A stretch of 64,000 bases of DNA from Chrysosporum bergii ANA360D (GCF_029891735.1 NZ_JANQDH010000108.1:25195-89194), one strand, 5' to 3'. Shown: positions 17,358 through 26,822, numbered from the stretch's first letter. The notes: generated by a model from the letters alone, not told the origin. Translations and numbers: made by a program.

Positions 17358-18605
17358 ATGAACATCAAGCATTTGACTATTACCCTCCTTAGTCTATATC
17401 TAACAGCTATGTGGGGTATGAAATCAGCCACCGCCGCATCCTTTACAGTCGTAGCCGACGGCTTAAATAATCCCGGTGGGTTAAGCTTTGGTCAAGATGG
17501 TAAACTATACATCACTGAAGGCGGAAGCGGAGGAGAGGGCCCCTGTGTTCCTCCCCCCAGTGGTAGCGGTGATTCCTTATGTTTAGGCAATAATGGTGTG
17601 GTTAGCGTTATTGATAACGGTGAAGTAAAACCGATATTAACAGGACTACCCTCTTTAGCCCGCACTGATGGAACTAGAGCCGCAGGACCCCGGGACATTC
17701 AATTTGATCCCACAGGCCAAGCTTATATATTACTAGGATACGGCGCTAATCCCACCTTTCGCGATCGCTTAGGAGAAACCGGACTAGGAACCATCATAAC
17801 CCCAGACCTTGACAACAACACCTGGACAAGCATTGCAGATATCTCCAACCATGAACTTGTCAACAATCCCGATGGTGAAGACTTAAACAGTAACCCTTTA
17901 AAATTCATTATTGATGGTAATCAAATGATTACCATAGACTCAGCAGCTAACAGCCTAGTCAGCTACGACATAGCGCAAAATACAATACAAACCCTGGCAG
18001 TATTTCCCCAGCAACAAATTATCAATCCAGTCTTCCCTTCCGGGGCTTCTCCCTCCCCGGAACCAGAGCAAATATCAACCGAAACAGCACAAACTACAAC
18101 TCAATCAGTGCCCACCGCAATCACCCAGGGACCAGACAATGCCTACTACATAAGTGAGTATACAGGGTTTCCTTTTCCGGAAGGTGGAGCGAAAATATAC
18201 CGAGTTGGCGATGACGGAACACCAACAATTTATGCAGATGGGTTGACTCAACTCATAGACCTAGACTTTGACCCAGAAGGCAACTTATACGCCCTGCAAT
18301 ACGCCAACGAATCAGCCTGGAAGGGTAACCCAGCAGGTTCTTTAATCAAAATAGCCCCCGACGGCACACAAACCACTGTTCTCAGTGGTAACGGATTAGA
18401 ATCCCCCACAGGCTTAAGCATCAGTGATGACGGTGTAATTTATATCGCCAACCGAGGCGATCGCCCGTGGGCAGGGCAAATCATCCGCGTAACCAACACC
18501 CAATCAGTACCCGAACCCCACACCCCATATACACCATTAATTTTCAGCACCTTGGGTTTAATTTGCTTCACCAAGAAACATAAATTTTTACTCAATAAAC
18601 ACTAA
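17358..18605 (+). CDS. scyD: ScyD, exported NHL-repeat protein with PEP-CTERM tail
   Basis: A 415-residue protein with signal peptide (MNIKHLTITLLSLYLTAMWG then SATAA), then NHL/SMP-30-like beta-propeller blades (GLNNPGGLSFGQDGKLYITE, PDNAYYISEYTGFPFP, DLDFDPEGNLYALQY, GLSISDDGVIYIANRG). The end is SVPEPHTPYTPLIFSTLG plus a basic tail, a PEP-CTERM type sorting signal. It is a paralogue of the next gene: both share the NNP start, a CxPxP...LC loop and PSLA. Deletion of scyD in N. punctiforme reportedly left scytonemin production intact, yet it is conserved. The frame is intact here. Probably periplasmic or envelope-attached. Confidence 0.9.
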   Translation: MNIKHLTITLLSLYLTAMWGMKSATAASFTVVADGLNNPGGLSFGQDGKLYITEGGSGGEGPCVPPPSGSGDSLCLGNNGVVSVIDNGEVKPILTGLPSLARTDGTRAAGPRDIQFDPTGQAYILLGYGANPTFRDRLGETGLGTIITPDLDNNTWTSIADISNHELVNNPDGEDLNSNPLKFIIDGNQMITIDSAANSLVSYDIAQNTIQTLAVFPQQQIINPVFPSGASPSPEPEQISTETAQTTTQSVPTAITQGPDNAYYISEYTGFPFPEGGAKIYRVGDDGTPTIYADGLTQLIDLDFDPEGNLYALQYANESAWKGNPAGSLIKIAPDGTQTTVLSGNGLESPTGLSISDDGVIYIANRGDRPWAGQIIRVTNTQSVPEPHTPYTPLIFSTLGLICFTKKHKFLLNKH

Positions 18606-18623
18606 CTATCAACCCCAGAAACC

Positions 18624-19949
18624 ATGAAACTCAAGTCATTTACTATCACACTCCTAACCTTTTGTGCCGCATCCCTAGCCAGCAGCACTGCTGCGGCCGC
18701 CGCCACCTTATCAGTAGTCGCAGATAACCTTAACAACCCCCGCAACTTTGACTTTGCCCCGGACGGCAGCATTTACCTAACAGAAAGCGGCTCAGGAGGT
18801 GACGGTAAAGACGGTCGATGTGTACCCTCACCCAGCGCCCAATATATACCCCTATGTTCTGGAGAAACAGCCTCTCTGATTAAAATCACCCCAGACGGTA
18901 ACAAAGAAACAGTCATCCCCAACCTGCCATCCTTAGCTCTAACCCCTTCTGGAGAACAAGCAGCAGGACCTGCCGACTTTAAATTTGATTCTCAAGGAAA
19001 CGCTTATCTTTTATACGGCTTTGCAGGGAACCCCAACACCAGACAAGAACCCTTAAACACCCCCCTGCTAGGACAACTATATAAAGTAGACCTAGAAACC
19101 AACACCTTCACCAGCCTGGCAGACTTCGCCCAATATGAACTAGACAACAACCCAGACGGCAGCGACGTTATTAGTAACCCCTATGCTTTAGAAATACAAG
19201 ACGACACAGCCTATGTAGTAGATGGAGGGGGGAACACAATATATTCCGTGGGACTTGATGGTAGTGGCATCAAAAACGTAGCCAAATTCCCAGAAAAAGT
19301 ACTACCAGCCGAACAACTAGAATTTCCCACACTTCCAGAAGGAATAGTAGACCCCACAGGAGGCGCACCATTACCCCCCGGCTTTACCACAGCCACCAAC
19401 GGCTTACCAGTATCAAATCAATCAGTTCCCACTGGGATAACTATAGCCCCCGATGGCAGCTTAACAGTCAGCGAATTTACTTACTTTCCCTATCCAGAAG
19501 AAGAAGCCCGCATTTATACAGTTAACCCTGACGACTTATCAATAGAAACCATAGCCGACGGTTTCACCCAACTAACCGGGGTAGCATACGACCCAGAGGG
19601 TAATTTATACGCTTTGCAACACCTCGACCAATCAGAATGGAAAGCCATAGAACAAGGCGGTAACATCATCGGTGATGTCAGTGGTTCTCTGATCAAAATA
19701 GCTCCAGATGGTACACGCACCACGATTTTGAGTGGCGACGACGGACTAGAACTAGCATCTGGTTTAGCCTTTGGACCCGACGGCAACCTATATACATCCA
19801 ATTACTCTCGCCTATCGGGAACAGGGCAACTAGTCAGAATTGACCTAACACCAGAGAAAGTACCCGAACCCGCCGCAATTGGGGCAATAGTAGCCGTGGC
19901 TTTGAGCATTTTTTCCAAAACCAAAAGCAAAAATTTATCCCCCGATTAA
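18624..19949 (+). CDS. scyE: ScyE, exported NHL-repeat protein with PEP-CTERM tail
   Basis: A 441-residue paralogue of ScyD with a signal peptide (hydrophobic residues 6-24, ending STAAAAATL) and the same propeller blades (NLNNPRNFDFAPDGSIYLTE, GVAYDPEGNLYALQHLDQSEW, GLAFGPDGNLYTSNYS). The C-terminus is KVPEPAAIGAIVAVALSIF followed by KTKSK, a PEP-CTERM anchor. In N. punctiforme deletion of scyE abolishes scytonemin without accumulation of the expected intermediate, so it is essential, though its reaction is unresolved. It starts 18 bp after scyD. Location is probably the periplasm or outer envelope, where the monomers are thought to be dimerised. Confidence 0.92.
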   Translation: MKLKSFTITLLTFCAASLASSTAAAAATLSVVADNLNNPRNFDFAPDGSIYLTESGSGGDGKDGRCVPSPSAQYIPLCSGETASLIKITPDGNKETVIPNLPSLALTPSGEQAAGPADFKFDSQGNAYLLYGFAGNPNTRQEPLNTPLLGQLYKVDLETNTFTSLADFAQYELDNNPDGSDVISNPYALEIQDDTAYVVDGGGNTIYSVGLDGSGIKNVAKFPEKVLPAEQLEFPTLPEGIVDPTGGAPLPPGFTTATNGLPVSNQSVPTGITIAPDGSLTVSEFTYFPYPEEEARIYTVNPDDLSIETIADGFTQLTGVAYDPEGNLYALQHLDQSEWKAIEQGGNIIGDVSGSLIKIAPDGTRTTILSGDDGLELASGLAFGPDGNLYTSNYSRLSGTGQLVRIDLTPEKVPEPAAIGAIVAVALSIFSKTKSKNLSPD

Positions 19950-20023
19950 CCGTTATAAACGCCTTACATCCTGGAAGTAAACCAACCCAACCCTAAAAAA
20001 ACCATTAATAGGAGTTCAACTTA

Positions 20024-21184
20024 ATGGCACTCGTAAAAAAATTGTCCATGGCATTAGCAAGTGCTGGGTTAATCACCCTCACAGCAACCAGTCCAGCAGC
20101 AGCCTTAAATTTAAAATACGAAACCAGCATAGGCAGACCTGCTACATTTACCGATAATGACTTTCCCGGAGTTCCAGGAGTATTAACGGTTCCCCAAGGG
20201 ATAGGAGTAGAAGACTCCACCGGAAACATATTTGTCAGCAATGGCAGAGGTATAGACCGAGTGGATGTATTTGATAGTCAAGGCAACTACATCAAAGGCA
20301 TAGGCAGCACTGGAACTGGACCAGGAGAATTTGACGAACCGGCTGACCTGAGATTTAACCCCATCACCGGAGACCTGCACGTAGGAGACGTTTTCAACAG
20401 TCGAATTAATGTATTCGATGCCCAAGGCAATTACAAAACTTCCTATGGTTCCTTTAGCGGTCCGGTAGAAGACAGATTATTTTTTGGTCCTGGGGGAATG
20501 GACTTTGACGCAGCCGGCAACTTATACGTAAGTGATTTTAGTGCTGATGTTATCAAAGTATATAATCCCCAAGGAGAACAAATTAAAACCATAGGTAGCC
20601 CCGGCAGTGAACCAGGTCAATTTTCAGGTCCTGGAGGTTTAATAATTTCCGACACCACAGGTAAAATTTACGTCAACGACCAATATAACGGACGGGTTCA
20701 AGTCCTGGACCCGGAAGGTAACTTTCTCTTTGCCTTTGGCTCCACAGGTTCTGAGCCGGGACAATTCAAAGAACCCATCGGCATAGATGTAGATGAGTAT
20801 GAAAATATTTACGTAGCCGACTCTCAAAACAGCCGGGTTCAAGTCTTCGATGCCAACGGCAACTTTCTCACATCCTTTGGTGAACCCACCCGCGATGCTA
20901 ACGGAGACATAGTTCCACCCCCCACCCCACCTGCATTAGGAGGCACAACCCCTTACGGTGACCCCATAGACCTAGAACCAGGTAAATTTAACTGGACAGC
21001 GGGACTACACTACAACGATGACAAAATTTACGTAGGTGATTTTTTTCAAGGTCGCATCCAAGTCTTAGAAGTAGAACGCACAGCCAGAGTACCAGAACCA
21101 ACCGCCTTGTTAGGTTTAGGACTGTTCGGGCTAGGGTCTACAGTTGTAAAACTGCGAAGAAACAGACTAAGAAACAGTAATTAA
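20024..21184 (+). CDS. scyF: ScyF, exported six-bladed NHL propeller with PEP-CTERM tail
   Basis: A 386-residue protein with signal peptide (SMALASAGLITLTATSPAAA) and a very regular NHL propeller: units such as GNIFVSNGRGIDRVDVFDSQ, GKIYVNDQYNGRVQVLDPEG and NIYVADSQNSRVQVFDANG recur about every 45-50 residues. The tail RVPEPTALLGLGLFGLGST plus a basic end is a textbook PEP-CTERM signal. Loss of ScyF in N. punctiforme lowers but does not abolish scytonemin, suggesting an accessory role. The 74-bp gap after scyE contains a GGAG ribosome-binding site; a terminator follows its stop at 21195. Confidence 0.92.
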   Translation: MALVKKLSMALASAGLITLTATSPAAALNLKYETSIGRPATFTDNDFPGVPGVLTVPQGIGVEDSTGNIFVSNGRGIDRVDVFDSQGNYIKGIGSTGTGPGEFDEPADLRFNPITGDLHVGDVFNSRINVFDAQGNYKTSYGSFSGPVEDRLFFGPGGMDFDAAGNLYVSDFSADVIKVYNPQGEQIKTIGSPGSEPGQFSGPGGLIISDTTGKIYVNDQYNGRVQVLDPEGNFLFAFGSTGSEPGQFKEPIGIDVDEYENIYVADSQNSRVQVFDANGNFLTSFGEPTRDANGDIVPPPTPPALGGTTPYGDPIDLEPGKFNWTAGLHYNDDKIYVGDFFQGRIQVLEVERTARVPEPTALLGLGLFGLGSTVVKLRRNRLRNSN

Positions 21185-21194
21185 TTGAGAAAAT

Positions 21195-21234
21195 TCGGCG
21201 TTGGTCATCTTCAATCACGCAACGCCGATTTTTT
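21195..21234 (+). terminator. Intrinsic terminator between scyF and eboA
   Basis: TCGGCGTTG and CAACGCCGA form a 9-bp stem with a 16-nt loop, followed by six T residues. It begins 10 bp after the scyF stop and 44 bp before the eboA start. It should separate, or partly attenuate, the scy section from the ebo section. Confidence 0.8.
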
Positions 21235-21277
21235 CTCTGGTGTCAGAGAAAAAAAACCAAAATATCAAAGTGTTACC

Positions 21278-21973
21278 ATGATAATAATAATGCCAAATGT
21301 AGTTTATAGACAACAAACCAATATTTACAACCTGTTATTACATTGGCTATCACAGCAAATTAGTCATGAAACCTTAACATGGCTAGAGCAAACAACAGAA
21401 CAAATCACCCATCAAACAATTTTCCAGACATTTAGTCTCACACCTCATCACATAGGCAAACAACCACTACAACTCAGCCCCAAAGACCGACAAGCTGTAG
21501 CAGACATGGAAGATGGTTGGTGTCCTAGTCATTGGAGAGTAGACCAAACCGCTCGCACTTTATTAGTTTTAGCCCTAGCCGAGAAATACCCAAATAAATA
21601 TCAGCAAATATTAGAGCAGTTATTCACCACCGCAGACTTGGAAGAATTAATTGCCTTATATCAAGCCTTACCACTGCTCCCCGACCCAGAAAAACTACAA
21701 AACCGAGCTGCCGAAGGAGTACGCAGCAATATTACCACAGTTTTTGATGCGATCGCCCTACGCAATCCGTACCCAGCCCGGTACTTTTCCAATGCTGCAT
21801 GGAATCAAATAGTATTAAAAGCCTTACATTTAGGGAGACCGCTTCATTTAATTTCTGGGCTTCAACTCCGGGTTAATAAGGACCTCAGCAAAAAGTTAAT
21901 CAACTACGCCCACGAACGCCACAGCGCCCATCGTCCCATCCCCGCCCAAATTTGGCAACTAGTAGAGCCTTGA
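21278..21973 (+). CDS. eboA: EboA, ebo-cluster protein of unknown biochemical function
   Basis: About 231 residues from the ATG at 21278 (an ATG at 21290 is an alternative); the upstream TTG at 21185 would translate through the terminator and is rejected. The protein is helical, with QTARTLLVLALAEKYPNKYQ, LEQLFTTADLEELIALYQALPLLPD and RAAEGVRSNITTVFDAIALRNPYPA, followed by the conserved WNQIVLKALHLGRPL. This matches EboA, first gene of the ebo cluster. It has no transmembrane segment and no known catalytic motif. Loss of ebo genes in N. punctiforme leads to scytonemin monomer accumulating in the cytoplasm. eboB follows after 35 bp. Confidence 0.85.
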   Translation: MIIIMPNVVYRQQTNIYNLLLHWLSQQISHETLTWLEQTTEQITHQTIFQTFSLTPHHIGKQPLQLSPKDRQAVADMEDGWCPSHWRVDQTARTLLVLALAEKYPNKYQQILEQLFTTADLEELIALYQALPLLPDPEKLQNRAAEGVRSNITTVFDAIALRNPYPARYFSNAAWNQIVLKALHLGRPLHLISGLQLRVNKDLSKKLINYAHERHSAHRPIPAQIWQLVEP

Positions 21974-22008
21974 CCAATAACTATTACCTATTCCCTGTAT
22001 GATGTTTT

Positions 22009-22944
22009 ATGATGTTTATTGACCCCCACATACACATGACCTCCCGCACCACCGACGACTATGAAAAAATGAGCCAAGCAGGTATAGTCGCCGTCATTGA
22101 ACCAGCATTTTGGTTAGGACAACCCCGGACTAACATTGGTTCCTTTCAAGATTATTTCAGCAGTCTATTGGGCTGGGAGAGATTCCGCGCCTCTCAATTT
22201 GGCATTAAACACTACTGCACCATAGGTTTAAATTCCAAAGAAGCCAATAACGAAGCCTTAGCAGCAGCAGTCATGGAAATACTGCCCTTGTATGCTTGTA
22301 AACAAGGTGTAGTAGCCATTGGAGAAATTGGCTATGATGACATCACCCCAGCAGAAGATAAATATTTTCGCCTCCAACTAGAACTAGCCAAACAACTAAA
22401 CAAACCGGTGATGATACACACCCCCCACCGGGATAAAAAAGCCGGAACAATACGCAGCATGGATGTTTGTGTTGAACATGGCTTAGATCCAAACCTAGTC
22501 ATCATAGACCATAACAACGAAGAAACCGTAGCAGAAGTGTTAGAACGAGGTTTTTGGGCAGCTTTCACAATTTACCCCCATACCAAAATGGGCAACGCCC
22601 GCATGGTAGAAATTATCCGGGAATATGCAGGAAACACCCCCACCGGACGTGACAACATCCAACGAATAATTATAGATAGTAGCGCTGACTGGGGAATTAG
22701 CGACCCCTTAGCAGTCCCCAAAACAGCTTGGTTAATGCTAGAGCGAGGAATACCCCAGGAAGATGTAACAGCCGTGTGTTATCAAAATGCCCTTTCTGCC
22801 TATAGCCAGAGCGGAGAGATAACAGGATCACACTGGCTAGAAACAGTCCCCATCGACCAGCGCCAAAAGTTTCATGACAATTCAATACTCAGGGGACAAG
22901 AACCAATAGTAGATTTTTGCCCTGAAAACACATTAATTTCATAA
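22009..22944 (+). CDS. eboB: EboB, TatD-like metal-dependent hydrolase
   Basis: A 311-residue TIM-barrel amidohydrolase of the TatD-like type. Metal-binding residues are visible: HIH in MFIDPHIHM at the N-terminus, Glu in AIGEIGYDD near residue 107, His in VMIHTPHRDK near 137, His in IIDHNNEE near 166 and Asp in IIIDSSADWG near 223. Its substrate in the ebo pathway is unknown. Start 22009 (MMFIDPH) may alternatively be the next Met at 22012. It lies 35 bp after eboA and 14 bp before eboC, so the three form one transcription unit. Confidence 0.9.
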   Translation: MMFIDPHIHMTSRTTDDYEKMSQAGIVAVIEPAFWLGQPRTNIGSFQDYFSSLLGWERFRASQFGIKHYCTIGLNSKEANNEALAAAVMEILPLYACKQGVVAIGEIGYDDITPAEDKYFRLQLELAKQLNKPVMIHTPHRDKKAGTIRSMDVCVEHGLDPNLVIIDHNNEETVAEVLERGFWAAFTIYPHTKMGNARMVEIIREYAGNTPTGRDNIQRIIIDSSADWGISDPLAVPKTAWLMLERGIPQEDVTAVCYQNALSAYSQSGEITGSHWLETVPIDQRQKFHDNSILRGQEPIVDFCPENTLIS

Positions 22945-22958
22945 AGCAAAACCAAAAC

Positions 22959-23876
22959 ATGAAAAGCGTTAAAGTAAATTCTCAGAGCCTGTGGGCATAT
23001 CTGCAACTAACCCGCCCGGCTAATATAATTACCGCTTGGGCTGACATCCTAGCCGGCATAGCAGCATCAGGTTATCTCACCATCACCCAAGACCCCCCAC
23101 CATGGAACTTTATCCCTCCAGTGTGGTTACTGATAGCCACCACTGGTTTATATGGCGGAGGCGTTGTACTTAATGACCTATTCGACATGGAAATAGATTT
23201 GTTAGAGCGACCAGAGCGCCCCATCCCTGGGGGTACAGCATCCCCTCAAGTAGCAGCCCTTCTGGGGGGTTGGCTGTTAAGTGTAGGTATAGTGGCTGCC
23301 TCTCAAGTTTCTTTTTTTAGTGGTGGGTTGGCTTTGACTATAGCAGCAGCGGCTTTATTTTATAATGCCTTTGGCAAGCACTATACTATTCTTGCTCCCA
23401 TTAATATGGGCTTATGCCGTGGGGGTAACTTGCTGTTAGGTGTCAGCATCACGCCGGCAATAGTGGGAGAATATTGGTTTTTAGCATTGATTTCCATTGT
23501 TTACATAGCCGCTATTACTCTTTTAAGTCGAGAAGAAGTGCATGAAGCGCATCTGACTACAGCAGTAATGGCACTGTTGATGATAGTGATGGTGATTTTA
23601 GGTTTGTTAACCCTGGGACTATTCACAAACTACCATCTTTTAACAGCCCTACCCTTCCTGATATTTTTCATGATTCAAATCTTGTCACCCCTAATTAATG
23701 CTCTGCAACAACCCACCCCTGAATATATGAGATTAGCGGTTAAAAGTGGGGTTATATCAGTAATTATATTAGATAGTTGTTTAGTTGCTGGGTTTGCAGG
23801 TTGGATATGTGGGTTACTGGTTTTGAGCTTGTTGCTTATATCTACTAAACTTTCACAAATATTTGCAGTAACCTAA
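22959..23876 (+). CDS. eboC: EboC, UbiA-family membrane prenyltransferase
   Basis: A 305-residue polytopic protein with about eight transmembrane helices. The first Asp-rich motif of UbiA prenyltransferases is intact (NDLFDMEIDLLERPERPIPGG); the second appears as YNAFGKHYTILAPINMGLCRGGN, lacking the usual Asp pair, as I recall for EboC proteins. It probably attaches or handles an isoprenoid carrier in the inner membrane, which fits a proposed role of the ebo system in moving the scytonemin monomer to the periplasm. The prenyl donor and acceptor are unknown. A 126-bp gap follows before the glycosyltransferase. Confidence 0.9.
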   Translation: MKSVKVNSQSLWAYLQLTRPANIITAWADILAGIAASGYLTITQDPPPWNFIPPVWLLIATTGLYGGGVVLNDLFDMEIDLLERPERPIPGGTASPQVAALLGGWLLSVGIVAASQVSFFSGGLALTIAAAALFYNAFGKHYTILAPINMGLCRGGNLLLGVSITPAIVGEYWFLALISIVYIAAITLLSREEVHEAHLTTAVMALLMIVMVILGLLTLGLFTNYHLLTALPFLIFFMIQILSPLINALQQPTPEYMRLAVKSGVISVIILDSCLVAGFAGWICGLLVLSLLLISTKLSQIFAVT

Positions 23877-24002
23877 ATACAGTCAAAATAATTATCCCTA
23901 ATATCATATTCGCTTAATGATCTTCTTGTAACACAAGCATCCTGCTTATTAATTTTGAATACTGCTGATTTAATTACAGTGCCCGCCAAACATTAACATT
24001 CT

Positions 24003-25265
24003 ATGCACATTTTAATTTATTCCTACAACTACTACCCAGAACCAATTGGAATTGCCCCTTTAATCACTGAATTAGCAGAAGGACTAGTTAAGCAAGGTCA
24101 TAAAGTCCGCGTAGTTACGGGGATGCCCAACTATCCCCAACGCCAAATTTACCAGGGATATCAAGGTAAATGGTACTTAACTGAAGAAAAAAATGGTGTG
24201 ATAATTCAGCGCAGTTATCTACACATTAAAAACAAACCCAAGCTATTAGACCGCCTATTGCTAGAGTTAAGCTTTATCTGTACAAGTCTACCACAGGCAC
24301 TCAAACACAACCCACCGGATATAATTTTATTAACAACTCCCCCTTTACTAGCTTCTTTACCAGTCAGCTTGCTAAGTCGGCTATATAAAGCCCCAGTGGT
24401 GCTAAATGTGCAAGATATTCTTCCCCAAGCTGCCATAGATATTGGATTAATCAAAAATAAATTGATGATTGGACTTTTAACAGCCATAGAAAAATTTGCA
24501 TATCACCAAGCCCACACTATCAGTGTTATTAGTGAAAAGTTTAGACAAAATTTAATTAATAAGGGAGTCCCCCATCAAAAAATAGTTTGCATACCCAATT
24601 GGGTCAATGTCAATTTTATTCGCCCTACTAATAAAAACAATCAATGGCGAGCCATTCATCAACTAAATAGTAAATTTATCGTACTTTATTCAGGTAATAT
24701 TGCCTTAACACAAGGACTAGAAACAGTAGTAGAAGCAGCAGTTCGCCTGGGTGAAATTAAAAATATTGTGTTTGTGATTGTTGGGGAAGCAAAAGCATTA
24801 CAAAAATTGCAGCAATATTGTTTAAGTCGTCAGGCCAATAATGTACTACTATTGCCATTACAGCCACGAGAACAATTACCGCAAATGTTAGCGGCAGCTA
24901 ATGTGGGGTTAATTGTGCAAAAACGTAATGTTACTTCATTTAATATGCCTTCAAAAATACCATTGCTGTTAGCTAGTGGTAGCCCTATTGTGGCTTCAGT
25001 TCCTAGAACTGGTACTGCTGCTCAAGCAATTGAACAAAGTGGTGGGGGTATAGTGGTAGAACCAGAATCACCCCAAGCCTTAGCAGATGCAGTAGCGAAT
25101 TTATATCATAATCCCACTTTTGCAGCCAGGCTTGGTGAAAGAGGGAGAAAATTTGCGGTAGAAAACTATTCCTTTGACCAAGCTTTATATGCCTATGAAC
25201 AGTTATTTTCTGATTTAATCTCTAAGCAAAAACCATCTGTGGATATCCTGTCAAAAATGACCTAA
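24003..25265 (+). CDS. WcaI-like glycosyltransferase (GT4 family)
   Basis: A 420-residue GT-B enzyme resembling WcaI of colanic acid synthesis. It has N-terminal MHILIYSYNYYPEPIGIAPL with the GIAPL acceptor loop, middle IPNWVNVNFIRPT, donor domain VLYSGNIALTQGLETVVEAA and the EX7E-like region near IPLLLASGSPIVAS. It probably transfers a sugar from a nucleotide donor on the cytoplasmic side of the membrane. A glycosyltransferase occurs at the same place in the N. punctiforme scytonemin cluster. Scytonemin itself is not known to be glycosylated, so sheath polysaccharide or a transient glycoside are the alternatives. The 126-bp leader suggests possible separate expression. Confidence 0.88.
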   Translation: MHILIYSYNYYPEPIGIAPLITELAEGLVKQGHKVRVVTGMPNYPQRQIYQGYQGKWYLTEEKNGVIIQRSYLHIKNKPKLLDRLLLELSFICTSLPQALKHNPPDIILLTTPPLLASLPVSLLSRLYKAPVVLNVQDILPQAAIDIGLIKNKLMIGLLTAIEKFAYHQAHTISVISEKFRQNLINKGVPHQKIVCIPNWVNVNFIRPTNKNNQWRAIHQLNSKFIVLYSGNIALTQGLETVVEAAVRLGEIKNIVFVIVGEAKALQKLQQYCLSRQANNVLLLPLQPREQLPQMLAAANVGLIVQKRNVTSFNMPSKIPLLLASGSPIVASVPRTGTAAQAIEQSGGGIVVEPESPQALADAVANLYHNPTFAARLGERGRKFAVENYSFDQALYAYEQLFSDLISKQKPSVDILSKMT

Positions 25266-25309
25266 ATTACATCAGTTATATAAAATTGAAATATCATCAA
25301 ATTAAGCGT

Positions 25310-26170
25310 ATGAACCCAGAACAGCTTAAACAAATTAATCAAAGGTTAGTCACCATAAACCGAAAAATTACTATTATCGGCGGTATGGGCAGAATGGGAA
25401 ATTTATTTAGACAGCAACTTTCAGCAGCAGGTCATTATGTTAGTGTTCTTGAACAAAAAGATTGGGTGTATGCAGACCACCTGTTAAATCAAGCAGATTT
25501 AGTGTTAGTTAGTGTCCCCATTGAAAAAACTGTTGCGGTTATTAAGCGTGCAGCTGAGTATCTATCACCAAATACAGCCTTGTGTGATGTCACTAGTGTC
25601 AAAACTCAGGCTACTCAAGCAATGCTGACATACCATTGTGGCCCTGTAATGGGACTACATCCTATGTTTGGACCTAATGTCAATTCATTCCGAGGACAAA
25701 AAGTGGTGGTGTGTCCAGGTAGAAATGATGATGCTTTTCAATGGTTATTAGATTTAATTACCAAACAGGGGGGTGAACTAATTACCAGCACTCCTGAAGA
25801 ACATGATAAAATGATGGTAATTGTTCAAGCAACTCAGCACTTTTCTAGATTTAGTCTTGGTGTTTTCTTGAGTGCAGTTCAAGTTGACATAGAAAGTAGT
25901 TTGTCTATGTCAACACCTAGCTATCGTCAAGAAATAGAAATCCTTAAGCGCTTGTTTGCGCAAAACCCTAATTTATGTATTGACATCATACTGGCCACAG
26001 AAGAACGATGTCAAGCAATTAACTATTTAGCTGATACTTACAGCCGCTTGGCAAGGCTGGTGAGAAAAAAAGACCGTGCTGCATTACTCCAAGAATTTGA
26101 AACCGCCCAGGAATTTATGGGGTTACAAAATAACTCATCTTTAGTATGTTTGTCGGAAACTGGTTATTAA
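25310..26170 (+). CDS. tyrA: Prephenate dehydrogenase TyrA (scytonemin-associated)
   Basis: Converts prephenate to p-hydroxyphenylpyruvate, the second ScyA substrate. About 286 residues from the ATG at 25310 (an upstream TTG at 25286 is less likely). The Rossmann motif is GGMGRMGNLF, followed by VLEQKDW as in the dehydrogenase half of E. coli TyrA. GLHPMFGPN and the catalytic His region VIVQATQHFSRF are also TyrA-like. No chorismate mutase domain is attached. The enterobacterial-type sequence differs from the short arogenate dehydrogenase that makes tyrosine in cyanobacteria, so this copy is probably dedicated to the pathway. dsbA begins 4 bp after its stop. Confidence 0.92.
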   Translation: MNPEQLKQINQRLVTINRKITIIGGMGRMGNLFRQQLSAAGHYVSVLEQKDWVYADHLLNQADLVLVSVPIEKTVAVIKRAAEYLSPNTALCDVTSVKTQATQAMLTYHCGPVMGLHPMFGPNVNSFRGQKVVVCPGRNDDAFQWLLDLITKQGGELITSTPEEHDKMMVIVQATQHFSRFSLGVFLSAVQVDIESSLSMSTPSYRQEIEILKRLFAQNPNLCIDIILATEERCQAINYLADTYSRLARLVRKKDRAALLQEFETAQEFMGLQNNSSLVCLSETGY

Positions 26171-26174
26171 AATC

Positions 26175-26822
26175 ATGCTGATAGATGTTTTTCACGATAC
26201 CGCCTGCCCTTGGTGCAGAATAGGGCAAAAAAACCTTTTTGATGCTTTAGGACAATGGAAGAAAGAACCTGTAAACATTCGTTGGCATCCTTTTTTTCTT
26301 GATAGTTCTATTCCTCCAGAGGGATGTGACTTTCACAGCTTTATGCGGCAGCGAAAAAAACTCACAACTGTACAACTCCAACAAATGTTTAATCATGTGC
26401 GTTTGATGGGTGAGGCGGTAGGAGTGCAATTCAATTTTGATAAAATTCGTTCGGCTGTTAATACTCGACTTTCTCATCAACTAATTGCCATTGCTTCTAC
26501 TGATTTGAGAAATAATATTGTTGAAGCAATTTATCAGGCTTATTTTGAATATGGTTTAAATATTGGTGATGTTGAAGTTTTAGTTAATGTTGGTAAAAGT
26601 TATCAAATGAATGAAAATTATCTGCGGCAATGTCTCACAGATACTTATAATATTCATATGGTGATTACTGAAGCCAAAAAAGCTCACTTGCAGGGCATTA
26701 ATAGTGTACCTTGCTTTATTTTTAATAACCAAATCATGGTCAACGGTTCTCAGTCAGTAAATGTATTACTCCGGGCTTTAAACCGGTCTGCGTTTATAGA
26801 GGTATTGGCAAAACAATGGTAA
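26175..26822 (+). CDS. dsbA: DsbA/FrnE-family thioredoxin-fold oxidoreductase
   Basis: A 215-residue DsbA-superfamily protein (FrnE-like). The active site CPWC lies in HDTACPWCRIGQKNLF, the helical insertion occupies about residues 60-150 and the cis-Pro loop is NSVPCFIFNNQ near 175. No signal peptide is present, so despite the name it should be cytosolic unless exported with a partner. Its job in the scytonemin cluster is unknown: it might protect or oxidise thiols in pathway enzymes, or act on a small quinoid substrate. Its last codons overlap the start of eboD, showing tight cotranscription and probable translational coupling. Confidence 0.88.
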   Translation: MLIDVFHDTACPWCRIGQKNLFDALGQWKKEPVNIRWHPFFLDSSIPPEGCDFHSFMRQRKKLTTVQLQQMFNHVRLMGEAVGVQFNFDKIRSAVNTRLSHQLIAIASTDLRNNIVEAIYQAYFEYGLNIGDVEVLVNVGKSYQMNENYLRQCLTDTYNIHMVITEAKKAHLQGINSVPCFIFNNQIMVNGSQSVNVLLRALNRSAFIEVLAKQW

